The notes beneath the pieces were generated by a model that worked only from the letters and a program-made list of their open reading frames with translations, did no database searches and was not told the origin of the DNA. A stretch of DNA of 64,000 nucleotides from Sphingomonas sp. CBMAI 2297. Lineage in GTDB: Bacteria; Pseudomonadota; Alphaproteobacteria; Sphingomonadales; Sphingomonadaceae. Location of the stretch: assembly GCF_029870595.1 (NCBI RefSeq), contig NZ_JAPDIR010000001.1, positions 372,001-436,000 of the forward strand. Direction: 5' to 3'. A program made the position numbers and the translations under genes. Of the stretch, positions 27,895 to 38,445 are shown piece by piece. Positions within the stretch are counted from its first letter, which is position 1. The number at the start of each line of letters is the position of its first letter.

Positions 27895-28437
27895 TCATCT
27901 GCAAGGGCGGCCAATTCCCTCTTTCCCCACCAGGCGCAGTATCTGGGCGCCCGATTTGATGGCGGTAACCCCTCGCGCCAATGAATATTCGAACGAGATG
28001 CTGCCTCCGCCCGGGGAGTATTTGCAGGAGAACGCGATTGCGCCCGAGGATGATGCGGAGTGCTTCGTGCACTGCAGATGGTCTTTCTCCCAGGCGTTCT
28101 TTCGGCGCAGGTCCCTGTCGATGTAGATGAACCGTTCGATGAACAGGTTGCCTCCACCCCTGCCGACGGCAAGCGTGTTACTGCCGTCTCCATCCAGGCT
28201 GGCGGGAGGTTCGTCATGAACGACGACGTAAGGGTCGTGCGGGTCGAACGTGAATGTCATCGCCTCTTTGCTCGATGCATATCGGATCGGGCCAGGGGTC
28301 GAGCATTGCAGGTTCAACCGTTCGGCGCCCGAACATCCCTGCAGGGCAACCAGGATCGCAATAGCTATGTACCGCGTGCCTGCCGACCCGCAGCCTTGCG
28401 ACGTCCTATTCGCAGCCCTTTGGGGTGAAATTGGCAG
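27895..28437 (-). CDS. Lipoprotein-like hypothetical gene with no usual start codon
   Basis: The frame reads YIAIAILVALQGCSG, a lipoprotein-type signal, followed by about 150 coherent residues including FTFDPHDPYVVVHDEP, NLFIERFIYIDRD and four further Cys. Base composition is less GC-rich than the neighbours. No ATG, GTG or TTG lies in frame before the signal segment down to the gyrB stop. A CTG at 28437 is the only near candidate; the first in-frame ATG (28260) would cut off the signal. It may be a decayed gene or use a rare start. No family is recognised. Confidence 0.42.
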   Translation of the reverse strand: MPISPQRAANRTSQGCGSAGTRYIAIAILVALQGCSGAERLNLQCSTPGPIRYASSKEAMTFTFDPHDPYVVVHDEPPASLDGDGSNTLAVGRGGGNLFIERFIYIDRDLRRKNAWEKDHLQCTKHSASSSGAIAFSCKYSPGGGSISFEYSLARGVTAIKSGAQILRLVGKEGIGRPCR

Positions 28438-28463
28438 TGTTTTGAGCGTCCTACACCCCCAGC

Positions 28464-31055
<2,592 letters not shown>

Positions 31056-31065
31056 CTAGGCGCGT

Positions 31066-31587
31066 CTACTCGCTGTCATATGCGAAGGTGGCGATCGCGG
31101 CTGCGTGGACCGGCTTGCCCTGGAAGCTGGCCGGGGTGAAGCGCGCGCGCTTCAGCATCGCGGCACAGGCGGCGACATCGAGCTTGGCGATGCCGCTGCT
31201 GTGCTGGACCATGCAGTCCGTCGCCACGCCGCGCTCGTCGATTTCGTAGACGATGGTCACGCTGCCCGACTTGTGCTCCGGAATCGACGCGGCGGGATAG
31301 TCGGCGGACGGAAACCATTCCTCGGACGACCCCTTGGCCAGCGCCGGGGTGATCGCCGTCGGCACGCCGCGGGCGGCGAGGGCGGCGCAGGCCGCCTTCA
31401 CCTTGGTCGCATCGGTGGCGGGATCGAGCGGCACACAGGAAATGATCCGGTTCTTCCGGTCGGTCGCCACGGCATAGGCGGCGCCTTCATGGCGCATCGC
31501 CGGCCAGGCGCGCAGCTTTTCGGCGGATGCGCCCGGTGCTGGCGCGAGCACCGCCGCAGCGGCACCGAGCATGAACAATGCCGGCAT
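31066..31587 (-). CDS. TonB C-terminal domain secreted protein
   Basis: A 173-residue protein with a signal peptide (MPALFMLGAAAAVLAPAPGASA). Residues about 95-173 match a TonB C-terminal domain, seen as SGSVTIVYEIDERGVATDCMVQHSSGIAKLDVAACAAMLKRARFTPASFQGKPV. It lacks the membrane anchor and Pro-rich spanner of true TonB, so it is not an energy transducer in the usual sense. It lies between recF and gyrB on the same strand, 78 bases from recF's end-facing side. Confidence 0.75.
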   Translation of the reverse strand: MPALFMLGAAAAVLAPAPGASAEKLRAWPAMRHEGAAYAVATDRKNRIISCVPLDPATDATKVKAACAALAARGVPTAITPALAKGSSEEWFPSADYPAASIPEHKSGSVTIVYEIDERGVATDCMVQHSSGIAKLDVAACAAMLKRARFTPASFQGKPVHAAAIATFAYDSE

Positions 31588-31650
31588 GATCCCCGTCTCC
31601 TTCCCCGTTGTGGGCGGAAGAGTGCGGAAGAAGTGCCCCGGCGTCCAGCC

Positions 31651-32730
31651 CTATTCCGCGAGCAGCGTGCCGTCGGCGACGCGGTAGCGCGTGGCGCCGC
31701 CGGGCACCGCGGCGAACAGCGCCGGCTCGGTGCCTGTCATCCACACCTGTCCGCGGCCTTCCAGCCGGGCGAACAGCGCGGCGCGGCGGCCGGGATCGAG
31801 ATGGGCGGCGACTTCGTCGAGCAGCAGGATCGGCGCCCGCCCGGCGCGTTCGGCGACCAGCTCGGCATGGGCGAGCACCAGCCCGAGCAGGAGCGCCTTC
31901 TGCTCGCCGGTCGAGCAGAGATGCGCCGCCTGGTTCTTGCCGAGATGGGTGACGAGCAGGTCGGCGCGGTGCGGGCCGGTCAGCGTGCGCCCCGCCGCCG
32001 CGTCCCGCCGGCGGCCGGCGGCGAGCGCGCGGGCCAGCGCGTCCGCATCGCCCCGCCAGCCTTCCAGTGCCAGGCCGGCGCGCGCGAACGGCCCCTCGGG
32101 CTGCGTCGCGAGCCGTTCCGCGAGCGCGGACACGGCGGCGTGCCGGGCGGCGTCAAGGGCGGCGCCATGCTCCGCCATGCGCGCCTCGAGCGCGGCGAGC
32201 CAGTCCGGATCCGGCGCGGCATCGTCGGCGAGCAGGCGGTTGCGCTCGCGCATCGCCGCTTCATAGCGTGTCGAATGATGGGCATGGCCCGGGGCGAGGG
32301 CGAGGGTGAGCCGGTCGAGGAACCGCCGCCGCTCACCCGCGGCATCGACGAACAGCCGGTCCATCGCCGGGGTCAGCCACAGCACGCTCACCCATTCGGC
32401 GAGCGAGGTGGCGGCGGCGGTGGCGCCATTGATCCGTACCAGGCGGCGCTCGGGCGCGCCGGCCTGGGTGCCGGTGCCGATGTCGATGCCGCCGGACTCC
32501 GGGCCCAGCCGCGCGGCGACGCCGAACCCGCCGCTGCCGCCCTGGCGCGCCATCTCGGCGAGCGGCGCGCGGCGCAGTCCCCGGCCCGGCGCCAGCAGCG
32601 ACAGCGCTTCGAGTACATTGGTCTTGCCCGCGCCATTCTCGCCGCTCAGCACCACGAAGCCGGGGCCGGGCGCGAGCAGGGCGTCTTCATGGTTGCGGAA
32701 ATCGGTGAGGACGAGGCGGGATACGGCCAT
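31651..32730 (-). CDS. recF: DNA replication/repair protein RecF
   Basis: A 359-residue SMC-like ATPase that loads RecA at gapped DNA. Walker A is GENGAGKT (30-37), the signature motif is [13 protein letters not shown], and Walker B is [12 protein letters not shown]. The N-terminus [15 protein letters not shown] is typical. It belongs to the common dnaN-recF-gyrB neighbourhood, but here five genes separate it from dnaN. Confidence 0.95.
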   Translation of the reverse strand: MAVSRLVLTDFRNHEDALLAPGPGFVVLSGENGAGKTNVLEALSLLAPGRGLRRAPLAEMARQGGSGGFGVAARLGPESGGIDIGTGTQAGAPERRLVRINGATAAATSLAEWVSVLWLTPAMDRLFVDAAGERRRFLDRLTLALAPGHAHHSTRYEAAMRERNRLLADDAAPDPDWLAALEARMAEHGAALDAARHAAVSALAERLATQPEGPFARAGLALEGWRGDADALARALAAGRRRDAAAGRTLTGPHRADLLVTHLGKNQAAHLCSTGEQKALLLGLVLAHAELVAERAGRAPILLLDEVAAHLDPGRRAALFARLEGRGQVWMTGTEPALFAAVPGGATRYRVADGTLLAE

Positions 32731-32851
32731 TATCCGCCGATAGCCGATCGCGCGGCGGGGATCACCTGCCCGTATGCATCGTCATGCCGTGCTTGCCGCC
32801 GGACGGCGCTTGCCCGATGATCGGGTGTCCGCATCCTCGGGGAAACAACAT

Positions 32852-33607
32852 ATGATGCTTGGTGCCAGGCTGTTCCTTGCCGCGCTGCTCGCGCTCGCGC
32901 CCTTGCCCGCGCTGGCCGACGTGACCGCGCGCTATGGCCTGGACGGCGACAAGGAACTGGTCGTGGAAGCGGCCGAAGGCGGGAATTCCCGCGTCGAGCT
33001 GCCCGGCAAGTTCGCGATCATCCGCCGCGACGGTGCCGACTATGTCGTGCTGTACGGGAAGACCGGGCCCAAGGTCTTCGAGCTCCAGGCGATGGTCGTG
33101 CTGATGAAGGCCATGCTGCCCAAGGCCGCGGCGGCGGAAGCGGGGAAGACCCGGTTCGTGGCGGAACCGGGGCCCGCCACCGCCGTGGTGGCCGGGCGTA
33201 CCGGCTCGACCTGGCTGCTGCGGATGCTCGAGGGGCCGGAGCGGGACCGCAAGGGTCATGTCGAGATCGTGATGAGCAGCGATGCGCAGCTGGCGCCGAT
33301 CGGACGGACCGTTGCCCGTGCCGCTGAAGTCGCGCTCGATTTCATGGCCGGCTTCATTCCCGAATCGACTCAGTTCGGCGCTGCCGCGCGGGATATTCTC
33401 GCCAAGGGTACGCCGCTCCGCATCCAGCCGGTCGATGCCGGGAAGCCGGGCAAGGCGGTGCTCGCGCTCCGTTCGGTGGACACCGCGACGATCGATCCGA
33501 AGCATTTCGAGCTGCCCGCGCCGGTCGTGCCGGCCGAGGAAGTCTTCGGCGCGATGGGCGGGCTGGCGCAGCCCGGCGCCGGCGGCAAGATCGGGGATCT
33601 GCCCTGA
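32852..33607 (+). CDS. Secreted protein, unknown function
   Basis: A 251-residue protein with a signal peptide (MMLGARLFLAALLALAPLPALA). The mature part begins DVTARYGLDGDKELVVEAAEGGNSRVELPGKFAIIRRDGADYVV and continues as alternating beta and helical segments without cysteines. No family is recognised with confidence. ATG 32852 has GGGGAAA 8 bases upstream. It is divergent from recF and converges on coq4 with a 15-base gap. Confidence 0.65.
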   Translation: MMLGARLFLAALLALAPLPALADVTARYGLDGDKELVVEAAEGGNSRVELPGKFAIIRRDGADYVVLYGKTGPKVFELQAMVVLMKAMLPKAAAAEAGKTRFVAEPGPATAVVAGRTGSTWLLRMLEGPERDRKGHVEIVMSSDAQLAPIGRTVARAAEVALDFMAGFIPESTQFGAAARDILAKGTPLRIQPVDAGKPGKAVLALRSVDTATIDPKHFELPAPVVPAEEVFGAMGGLAQPGAGGKIGDLP

Positions 33608-33622
33608 ACGGGCAGGCAGGGA

Positions 33623-34387
33623 TCAGATGCCCTTCAGGCCGGCTGCCGCCAGGCTGGCCTGGGCGGCCCGGTACCGCACCGGATCACCGATGCCGAGGCG
33701 GCGGCGCACCTGGTCGAGCGGCTCGGCGAGCAGCGTCTCGTAATCTTCGCCGTGCAGCCATTCGGCGCGCTTGCCGTGGCGATAGCCCTCGATCACCGCG
33801 CGGAAGAAATCGAGCTTGCGGGTGATGCGGATGCTCTTCAGCGCCGCGCCCATCCCGATGAAACCCCAGCCGAGCCCACCGGTCTGCGCATAGGAGAAGG
33901 CGACCAGGCAGGCCTCGCCCAGATGCTCGTCGGCCTGATAGCCGGTGATCACGTGCCACAGGTCGTGGATGTCGCGCTCGCGCCGGCCCATCCAGGCATA
34001 GGGATGCTGGATATCGGCATTCTGGAACGCGCCCTCGGCCATGCTGACGGCCACCAGCCCGTCCGCCGAAAAGCCGGTGCGGTCGAGGAAGTTGCGATAG
34101 GCGGCGCCGACAGTGCCTTCGGCGAAGCCGTCGATCCAGGCGCGGTCGGACAGCTTCTCGGCCATCTCGACATGCTGGAAGGCGATGCGCCCGCCATTGG
34201 GCATGGTCAGCAGCTTGCGATAGCTCCTCTGCGTCGCATCGCCGTTCAGCGCGCGCATGATGCGGAAGACCTGCTCGGTATCGTCACCATTGGCGAGCAG
34301 CCGCCCGAGCGCGCGGAACGCGGTGCCCCATTCCCGCTTCATCGGGATGCCGGGGTTGAAGATCTGCGGCGCGGGTTGCGTGGCCAT
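33623..34387 (-). CDS. coq4: Ubiquinone biosynthesis protein COQ4 homolog
   Basis: A 254-residue COQ4-family protein, which supports ubiquinone synthesis by assembling the pathway enzymes or removing the ring carboxyl group. The zinc-binding motif HDLWH is at 141-145 with a downstream Glu (154/158) in ITGYQADEHLGE. GRRERDIHDLWHVITGY is the strongest family signature. ATG 34387 is chosen; AAGGGA lies about 12 bases upstream. A TGACA/TGTCA palindrome 18 bases before the start suggests control by the divergent XRE gene. Confidence 0.88.
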   Translation of the reverse strand: MATQPAPQIFNPGIPMKREWGTAFRALGRLLANGDDTEQVFRIMRALNGDATQRSYRKLLTMPNGGRIAFQHVEMAEKLSDRAWIDGFAEGTVGAAYRNFLDRTGFSADGLVAVSMAEGAFQNADIQHPYAWMGRRERDIHDLWHVITGYQADEHLGEACLVAFSYAQTGGLGWGFIGMGAALKSIRITRKLDFFRAVIEGYRHGKRAEWLHGEDYETLLAEPLDQVRRRLGIGDPVRYRAAQASLAAAGLKGI

Positions 34388-34404
34388 GGAAGCGAATCCC
34401 TTAC

Positions 34405-34418
34405 TGACAATAGTGTCA
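34405..34418. promoter_or_regulatory. TGACA-TGTCA operator candidate before coq4
   Basis: TGACA (34405-34409), four bases, TGTCA (34414-34418). The half-site TGACA is shared with the two palindromes upstream of the XRE gene, suggesting one regulator binds all three. Confidence 0.4.
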
Positions 34419-34471
34419 ATATAGGAGTCGGGGCGGGAAATCAACCTCACCCGCCGGTTTTCGCGTGCACC

Positions 34472-34521
34472 TGACAAGAGCTCTTGACAATCACTGCGGA
34501 AATGACAAGAATTCTTGTCAT
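34472..34521. promoter_or_regulatory. Two TGACAAGA palindromes upstream of XRE regulator
   Basis: TGACAAGAG-CTCTTGACA (34472-34489, one mismatch) and ATGACAAGAA-TTCTTGTCAT (34502-34521, perfect) have centres 31 bases apart, about three helical turns. The second ends 26 bases before the XRE start. The layout fits autoregulation by a small dimeric XRE repressor. Confidence 0.55.
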
Positions 34522-34547
34522 ATGGTACAGAGTTCTGGACAGCGCGA

Positions 34548-34766
34548 ATGAAGAACCGGCTGCGCGTGCTGCGGGCCGAGGCCGGACTGAGCCAGGGCGA
34601 GCTGGCCGGGCTGCTCGGCGTGTCGCGCCAGACGATCAACGCGGTCGAGACCGACAAATATGACCCCAGCCTGCCGCTGGCGATGCGGCTGTCGAAGATT
34701 TTCGGAGTGCCTATCGATGCCATTTTCCTTGACGACTGGACCCCGCCCGAACGCATCCCCGGCTGA
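34548..34766 (+). CDS. Small XRE-family HTH transcriptional regulator
   Basis: A 72-residue protein that is almost only a Cro/CI-type helix-turn-helix: LRAEAGLSQGELAGLLGVSRQTINAVETDKYDPSLPLAMRLSKIFGVPIDAIF. This is the YozG/YgzD-like compact form, often paired with a membrane protein gene as here. Two palindromes precede it and one more precedes divergent coq4. It overlaps the membrane protein gene by 50 bases, so the two are probably co-translated. Confidence 0.9.
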   Translation: MKNRLRVLRAEAGLSQGELAGLLGVSRQTINAVETDKYDPSLPLAMRLSKIFGVPIDAIFLDDWTPPERIPG

Positions 34767-35409
34767 TTCCCGCACCCGCCGGCTGCTGATACGGCTCGCC
34801 ATCGCCCTGACCGGCGGCCTCATCGTCGGCTATCCCGCCGGCTATCTCCTCGGAAAGCTGCACCTGGGCGACTGGCTGGCCGGCATGCCGGGTGAGGACC
34901 TGGCATCGCTCGCGGTCGCGGCCGCGCTGTTGTTCCTCGGCCTGTTCGCCATCGTCGCCGCCTCGAACGTCGCGCTCTATCGGCGCCTGGCAGCCAATTA
35001 CGAGGCGGGCGATCCGCTCGATCGCGGGACGTTGCGCTATCTTCGGCTCAGCGGGGTGATCATGGTCCTCGCCGGCCTGCTGCTGCTCGCGCCGCCCCTG
35101 GCAGCGCATCTCGGCCTGGCCGGCAATGCGGCGATTGCGGTGGCGGTGGGGATCGGCCTGCTGCTCGCCGTGCAGAACTGGCTCAACATCAAGGTGGTGC
35201 GCGACAGCGACGAGCTCAGCCGCGCGTCGGTGGCCGAGGCTTCGGCCGTGAGCTTCTGGCTGCTCCAGGGCGGGCTGTTCGGCTGGGCCGCGCTGGTCAA
35301 GCTCGGGCTCGTCCAGGCCGTCAGCATGTGGACGATGGTGATCATCGTCATGGCCGTGTACCTGGTGGTGTCGATCGTGTCGGGCGTGCGCCGCGGGCTG
35401 TTCGCCTAG
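34717..35409 (+). CDS. Multi-pass membrane protein paired with XRE regulator
   Basis: A 230-residue protein with about six hydrophobic helices (LIRLAIALTGGLIVGYPAGYLLG; LASLAVAAALLFLGLFAIVAASNVALY; VIMVLAGLLLLAPPLAAHLGL; AIAVAVGIGLLLAVQNWL; two at the C-terminus). No catalytic motif is visible. ATG 34717 lies inside the regulator gene in another frame; the first hydrophobic segment starts near residue 22. In similar pairs the regulator controls the membrane protein. Function is unknown. Confidence 0.75.
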   Translation: MPFSLTTGPRPNASPADSRTRRLLIRLAIALTGGLIVGYPAGYLLGKLHLGDWLAGMPGEDLASLAVAAALLFLGLFAIVAASNVALYRRLAANYEAGDPLDRGTLRYLRLSGVIMVLAGLLLLAPPLAAHLGLAGNAAIAVAVGIGLLLAVQNWLNIKVVRDSDELSRASVAEASAVSFWLLQGGLFGWAALVKLGLVQAVSMWTMVIIVMAVYLVVSIVSGVRRGLFA

Positions 35410-35459
35410 GCCGAGAACCCGGATAATTCATTGATTTATCTGGAGGCCAGGCTTTCCTT

Positions 35460-35568
35460 CCGTCATCCCCGCGAAGGCGGGAACCCATCTCCCGGACGCG
35501 CCGCAAGCTTTACCGGCATATTGGCAGAGCGCGTACGAGATGGATCCCCGCCTTCGCGGGGATGACGG
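35460..35568. repeat. Facing 31-base extragenic palindromes
   Basis: The arm 35460-35490 (CCGTCATCCCCGCGAAGGCG...) and the arm 35538-35568 are near-perfect inverse copies with a 47-base spacer. They lie between the converging ends of the membrane-protein gene and dnaN and can form a long hairpin. Confidence 0.7.
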
Positions 35569-35628
35569 TTGCGGGAATAGGAGTGCCAAACCCCAAGCGC
35601 GCCCGAAGGCATGGATGCCGGTGCGGGA

Positions 35629-36741
35629 TCAGACCCGCATCGGCATCAGCACGTAGAGCGCCGGCGACTTGTCGTTCTCGCGGATCAGCGTCGGCGCCGC
35701 GGCGTCGGCCAGATGGACTTCCACCGAATCGCCTTCGATCTGGTTGAGGATGTCCATCAGGTAGCGGCTGTTGAAGCCGATCTCGAAGCCCTGGGCGGCA
35801 TAGTCGCCCGGCACTTCCTCGGCCGCCGCGCCATTCTCCGGGCTGGTGACCGAAAGGATCACCTTGTCGCGCTCCAGCGCCATCTTGACCGCGCGGGTCT
35901 TCTCGGTCGCGATGGTCGAGACGCGGTCGACGCCCTCCATGAAGCTCTTCGGATCGAGCTTGAGCAGCTTGTCGTTCGCGGTCGGGATGACGCGGGTATA
36001 GTCAGGGAAGGTGCCGTCGATCAGCTTCGAGGTGAGGATCGCCTGGCCCAGGTCGAAGCGAATCTTCGAGCCCGAGAGCGATACGCCGATCGAGCCGTCC
36101 ACTTCCTCGAGCAGCTTGCGCAGCTCGCCCACGCACTTGCGCGGGATGATCACGCCCGGCATCGCATCGGCGCCGTCCGGCCGCGCCACGGTGACGCGGG
36201 CAAGGCGGTGGCCGTCGGTCGCGGCGGCGCGCAGCACCGGCGTCGCCTCGTCCACCACGTGCAGATAGATGCCGTTGAGATAATAGCGCGTCTCTTCGGT
36301 CGAGATGGCGAAGCGCGTCTTGTCGATGATCTGCTTCAGCGTCTCGGCCGGCAGCTCGAACACCGTCGGCAGCTCGCCCTCGGCGATCATCGGGAAATCG
36401 TCGCGTGGCAGCGTCGACAGCGTGAAGCGCGCACGGCCGGCATTGACGGTGATCCGCCCCTCGGCGGCCGACAGCTCCACCTGCGCGCCCTCGGGCAGCT
36501 TGCGGACGATGTCGAACAAGGTGTGCGCCGGCACGGTGATCGCACCGGGCTGGTCGACTGCCGCTGCAATCGTCTCGTCGATCTGCAGGTCGAGGTCGGT
36601 CGCCATCAGGCGCAGCGCGCCGCCGCCCTGTGCCTCGATCAGCACGTTGGACAGGATGGGGATCGTGTTGCGCCGCTCGACCACGGACTGGACGTGGCTC
36701 AAGCCCCTCAACAGAGTTGCGCGTTCGATCGTCGCCTTCAT
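35629..36741 (-). CDS. dnaN: DNA polymerase III beta sliding clamp
   Basis: A 370-residue clamp protein with three repeated domains. It has the usual start MKATIERATLLRGLSHVQSVVERRNTIPILSNVLIEA, the middle-domain TRFAISTEETRYYLNGIYL, and the C-terminal ALYVLMPMRV that lines the peptide-binding pocket. It tethers polymerase III to DNA. ATG 36741 follows GGGGG; an upstream in-frame start at 36759 is less likely. dnaA is not in the window. Confidence 0.97.
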   Translation of the reverse strand: MKATIERATLLRGLSHVQSVVERRNTIPILSNVLIEAQGGGALRLMATDLDLQIDETIAAAVDQPGAITVPAHTLFDIVRKLPEGAQVELSAAEGRITVNAGRARFTLSTLPRDDFPMIAEGELPTVFELPAETLKQIIDKTRFAISTEETRYYLNGIYLHVVDEATPVLRAAATDGHRLARVTVARPDGADAMPGVIIPRKCVGELRKLLEEVDGSIGVSLSGSKIRFDLGQAILTSKLIDGTFPDYTRVIPTANDKLLKLDPKSFMEGVDRVSTIATEKTRAVKMALERDKVILSVTSPENGAAAEEVPGDYAAQGFEIGFNSRYLMDILNQIEGDSVEVHLADAAAPTLIRENDKSPALYVLMPMRV

Positions 36742-36815
36742 CAAGAACCCCCGGGGCATGTGTCGCCCGAATCTAACCCGGTACCGGGACTTTTCCGACC
36801 TTTACCCTTAACGGC

Positions 36816-36844
36816 AAAAAGGGCCGGAGCAAGCGCCCCGGCCC
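36816..36844 (-). terminator. Intrinsic terminator of the beta-barrel protein gene
   Basis: Read leftward, GGGCCGG pairs with CCGGCCC (arms 36838-36844 and 36821-36827) and is followed at once by TTTTT. It lies 35 bases past the outer-membrane protein stop codon and shields dnaN from read-through. Confidence 0.8.
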
Positions 36845-36878
36845 TATAGTTCACACCTAAAATACGCAGCTAAGGCTG

Positions 36879-37487
36879 TCAGAAGCGCACGCCGACGCCG
36901 GCGAGCACCTGGTGGCGCTTGGCATCGATGCCGGCATTGTCGTCATTGTACTTCGAGTAGCGATACTCGCCCTTCAGATAGACCTTGTCGTTCAGCTTCA
37001 TCTCGGCGCCCGCGCCCAGACGCCAGCCATCGGCATTGTCCGAGGTGCGGATGTTGGTCGTGCCCGAGACGTAGCGGCTGTCGAACTTGGCGTTGGTATA
37101 GCCGCCCTTGGCATAGATCAGCGTGTTGCCGCCGACCGTGAAGCCGACGCGCGCGCCGACATAGAGGTCGCGGCCGGTGCTGATGCGGGCACGGTCGCCG
37201 GCGACGAGCACGCTGGTGTCGGTGCGCTTGGCGGTGGAGCCGGTGGCTTCGCCCTCGACGCCGAACACGGCGTTGCCGGCCTGGAAGTCATAGCCGATCT
37301 GGCCGCCATAGAGCACGCCGTCGGCGCCCTTGACGCCGCTGCCCGACGGCTTGACGTGATCCCAGCCGACCACAGCCTCGGCGCGCGGGCCGGTGAAGCC
37401 CGAATCGGTGCTCTGCGCGAAGGCAGGGGCGGCGAAGGCCGAGCCGGCGAGAAGCGCTGCGGCGGCGGCGATGAACTTGGTACGCAT
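36879..37487 (-). CDS. Outer-membrane beta-barrel protein (porin-like, OMP_b-brl)
   Basis: A 202-residue protein with a signal peptide (MRTKFIAAAAALLAGSAFAAPAFA) and an eight-strand barrel pattern. Visible strands include GPRAEAVVGWDHV, GVLYGGQIGYDFQ, DLYVGARVGFTVGGNTLIYAKGGYTNAKF, GWRLGAGAEMKLNDKVYLKGEYRYSKY and the terminal HQVLAGVGVRF ending in Phe. It resembles the abundant Omp25/OmpA-like barrels of alphaproteobacteria. AAGGAG precedes ATG 37487, and a stable hairpin sits in its leader. It has its own terminator. Confidence 0.88.
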   Translation of the reverse strand: MRTKFIAAAAALLAGSAFAAPAFAQSTDSGFTGPRAEAVVGWDHVKPSGSGVKGADGVLYGGQIGYDFQAGNAVFGVEGEATGSTAKRTDTSVLVAGDRARISTGRDLYVGARVGFTVGGNTLIYAKGGYTNAKFDSRYVSGTTNIRTSDNADGWRLGAGAEMKLNDKVYLKGEYRYSKYNDDNAGIDAKRHQVLAGVGVRF

Positions 37488-37509
37488 AACTGAACTCCTT
37501 GGGTACGCA

Positions 37510-37529
37510 CCCGCGCTGCAAAGCGCGGG
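37510..37529 (-). promoter_or_regulatory. Leader hairpin of the beta-barrel protein mRNA
   Basis: CCCGCGCT (37510-37517) pairs exactly with AGCGCGGG (37522-37529) around a four-base loop, just upstream of the AAGGAG ribosome site. Such 5' hairpins often stabilise abundant outer-membrane protein mRNAs. Confidence 0.45.
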
Positions 37530-37583
37530 CGGGGAGATCAACCCGGCGCGAGGGACGCCGTTTCATGAACCCCCGATAAACAG

Positions 37584-37630
37584 AAAAAAGCGTGGCTTAT
37601 CCGCAACAGTTGCGATGGCTGGCCACGCTT
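37584..37630 (-). terminator. Leftward intrinsic terminator with no leftward gene ahead of it
   Basis: Read leftward, AAGCGTGGC (37630-37622) pairs with GCCACGC (37596-37590). An inner CGCAAC-T-GTTGCG stem lies within, and six T residues (37589-37584) follow directly. It lies about 100 bases upstream of the beta-barrel gene's start codon, and the nearest leftward gene beyond it ends at 39033. It could end a small RNA or act as a leader attenuator. Confidence 0.55.
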
Positions 37631-37797
37631 GGCCGTTGACGGCGACAATGTCCCCGCAATGGTCACTCCCTCTTATCGTTCTGCCCGCGAACGGGCTGGT
37701 GTCCTATTGGGATAGCGCACCTGATCCCCCGCTGAACGAAAGGGGGCGCAAATTGGGCACTTGCCTTTCTCTTGCCGCCAAGGCTTGTGCGGGGCCG

Positions 37798-38445
37798 ATG
37801 ACGAGCAAGCGCAAAGGCCGCGATTTCATCGCCCGCCACGGCGAGACCGTGTTCAACCTTGCCCGGCGAATGCAGGGCGATCATCCGCACACGCCGCTGA
37901 CGCGGGCCGGCTTCGCCCAGGCCGACGCGATGGGCGCGGCGCTGCGCGAGATATTGGGGCCCCGGCCCAGGCTCACCCTCTGGTCGTCGAGCGCGGGGCG
38001 CGCGCTGCAGACGCTGGCGATCATCGCCGAGCATCTCGAGCTCGACTGGCACCAGGCGCATCGCGACGACCGGCTGGTCGAGATCGGCATGGGCGCATGG
38101 AGCGGGCGCTATTATGCCGACCTGATGGCCGAGGTGCCGGGCTTCCTCGATCTGGAGCACGGGCTCTACACCCGACCGCCGCCGGGCGGCGAATGGTATG
38201 ACGGCATCGCGGAGCGCGTCTCGTCCTGGCTCGCCGACACCGATGACGATCCGGGCGACCGGCTGGTGATCATGCACGGCATGTCGAGCCGCGTCCTGCG
38301 CGGGGTGATGACCGGGCTGCCGGTGCAGCCGCGCTTCGCCGCGCCGGTGGCGCCCGACCTGCCCCAGGGCTCGATCGTGCGGATCGAGCATGGCGTGGAG
38401 ACCGTGGTGCATACCGGCACCGGGCGCGGCGCCGCGCCGGCATGA
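37798..38445 (+). CDS. Histidine phosphatase family protein
   Basis: A 215-residue member of the phosphoglycerate mutase-like histidine phosphatases. The catalytic RHG is at 13-15 (DFIARHGETVFNLARRMQGD), TPLTRAGFAQADAMG follows, and the second-half histidine is in VIMHGMSSRVLRG. Substrates range from sugar phosphates to nucleotides. ATG 37798 is chosen because RHG normally lies near residue 10-15; the frame stays open further upstream. It overlaps the next gene by four bases. Confidence 0.88.
   Translation: MTSKRKGRDFIARHGETVFNLARRMQGDHPHTPLTRAGFAQADAMGAALREILGPRPRLTLWSSSAGRALQTLAIIAEHLELDWHQAHRDDRLVEIGMGAWSGRYYADLMAEVPGFLDLEHGLYTRPPPGGEWYDGIAERVSSWLADTDDDPGDRLVIMHGMSSRVLRGVMTGLPVQPRFAAPVAPDLPQGSIVRIEHGVETVVHTGTGRGAAPA

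Noticed and set aside
36777..36788. CCCGGTACCGGG palindrome upstream of dnaN
   Set aside because: A 12-base GC palindrome is expected by chance in this composition. There is no second copy or clear promoter overlap.
37598..37606. TTATCCGCA, one base from a DnaA box, near dnaN
   Set aside because: It is a single imperfect copy inside a terminator stem, with no AT-rich unwinding region or cluster. It does not support an origin.
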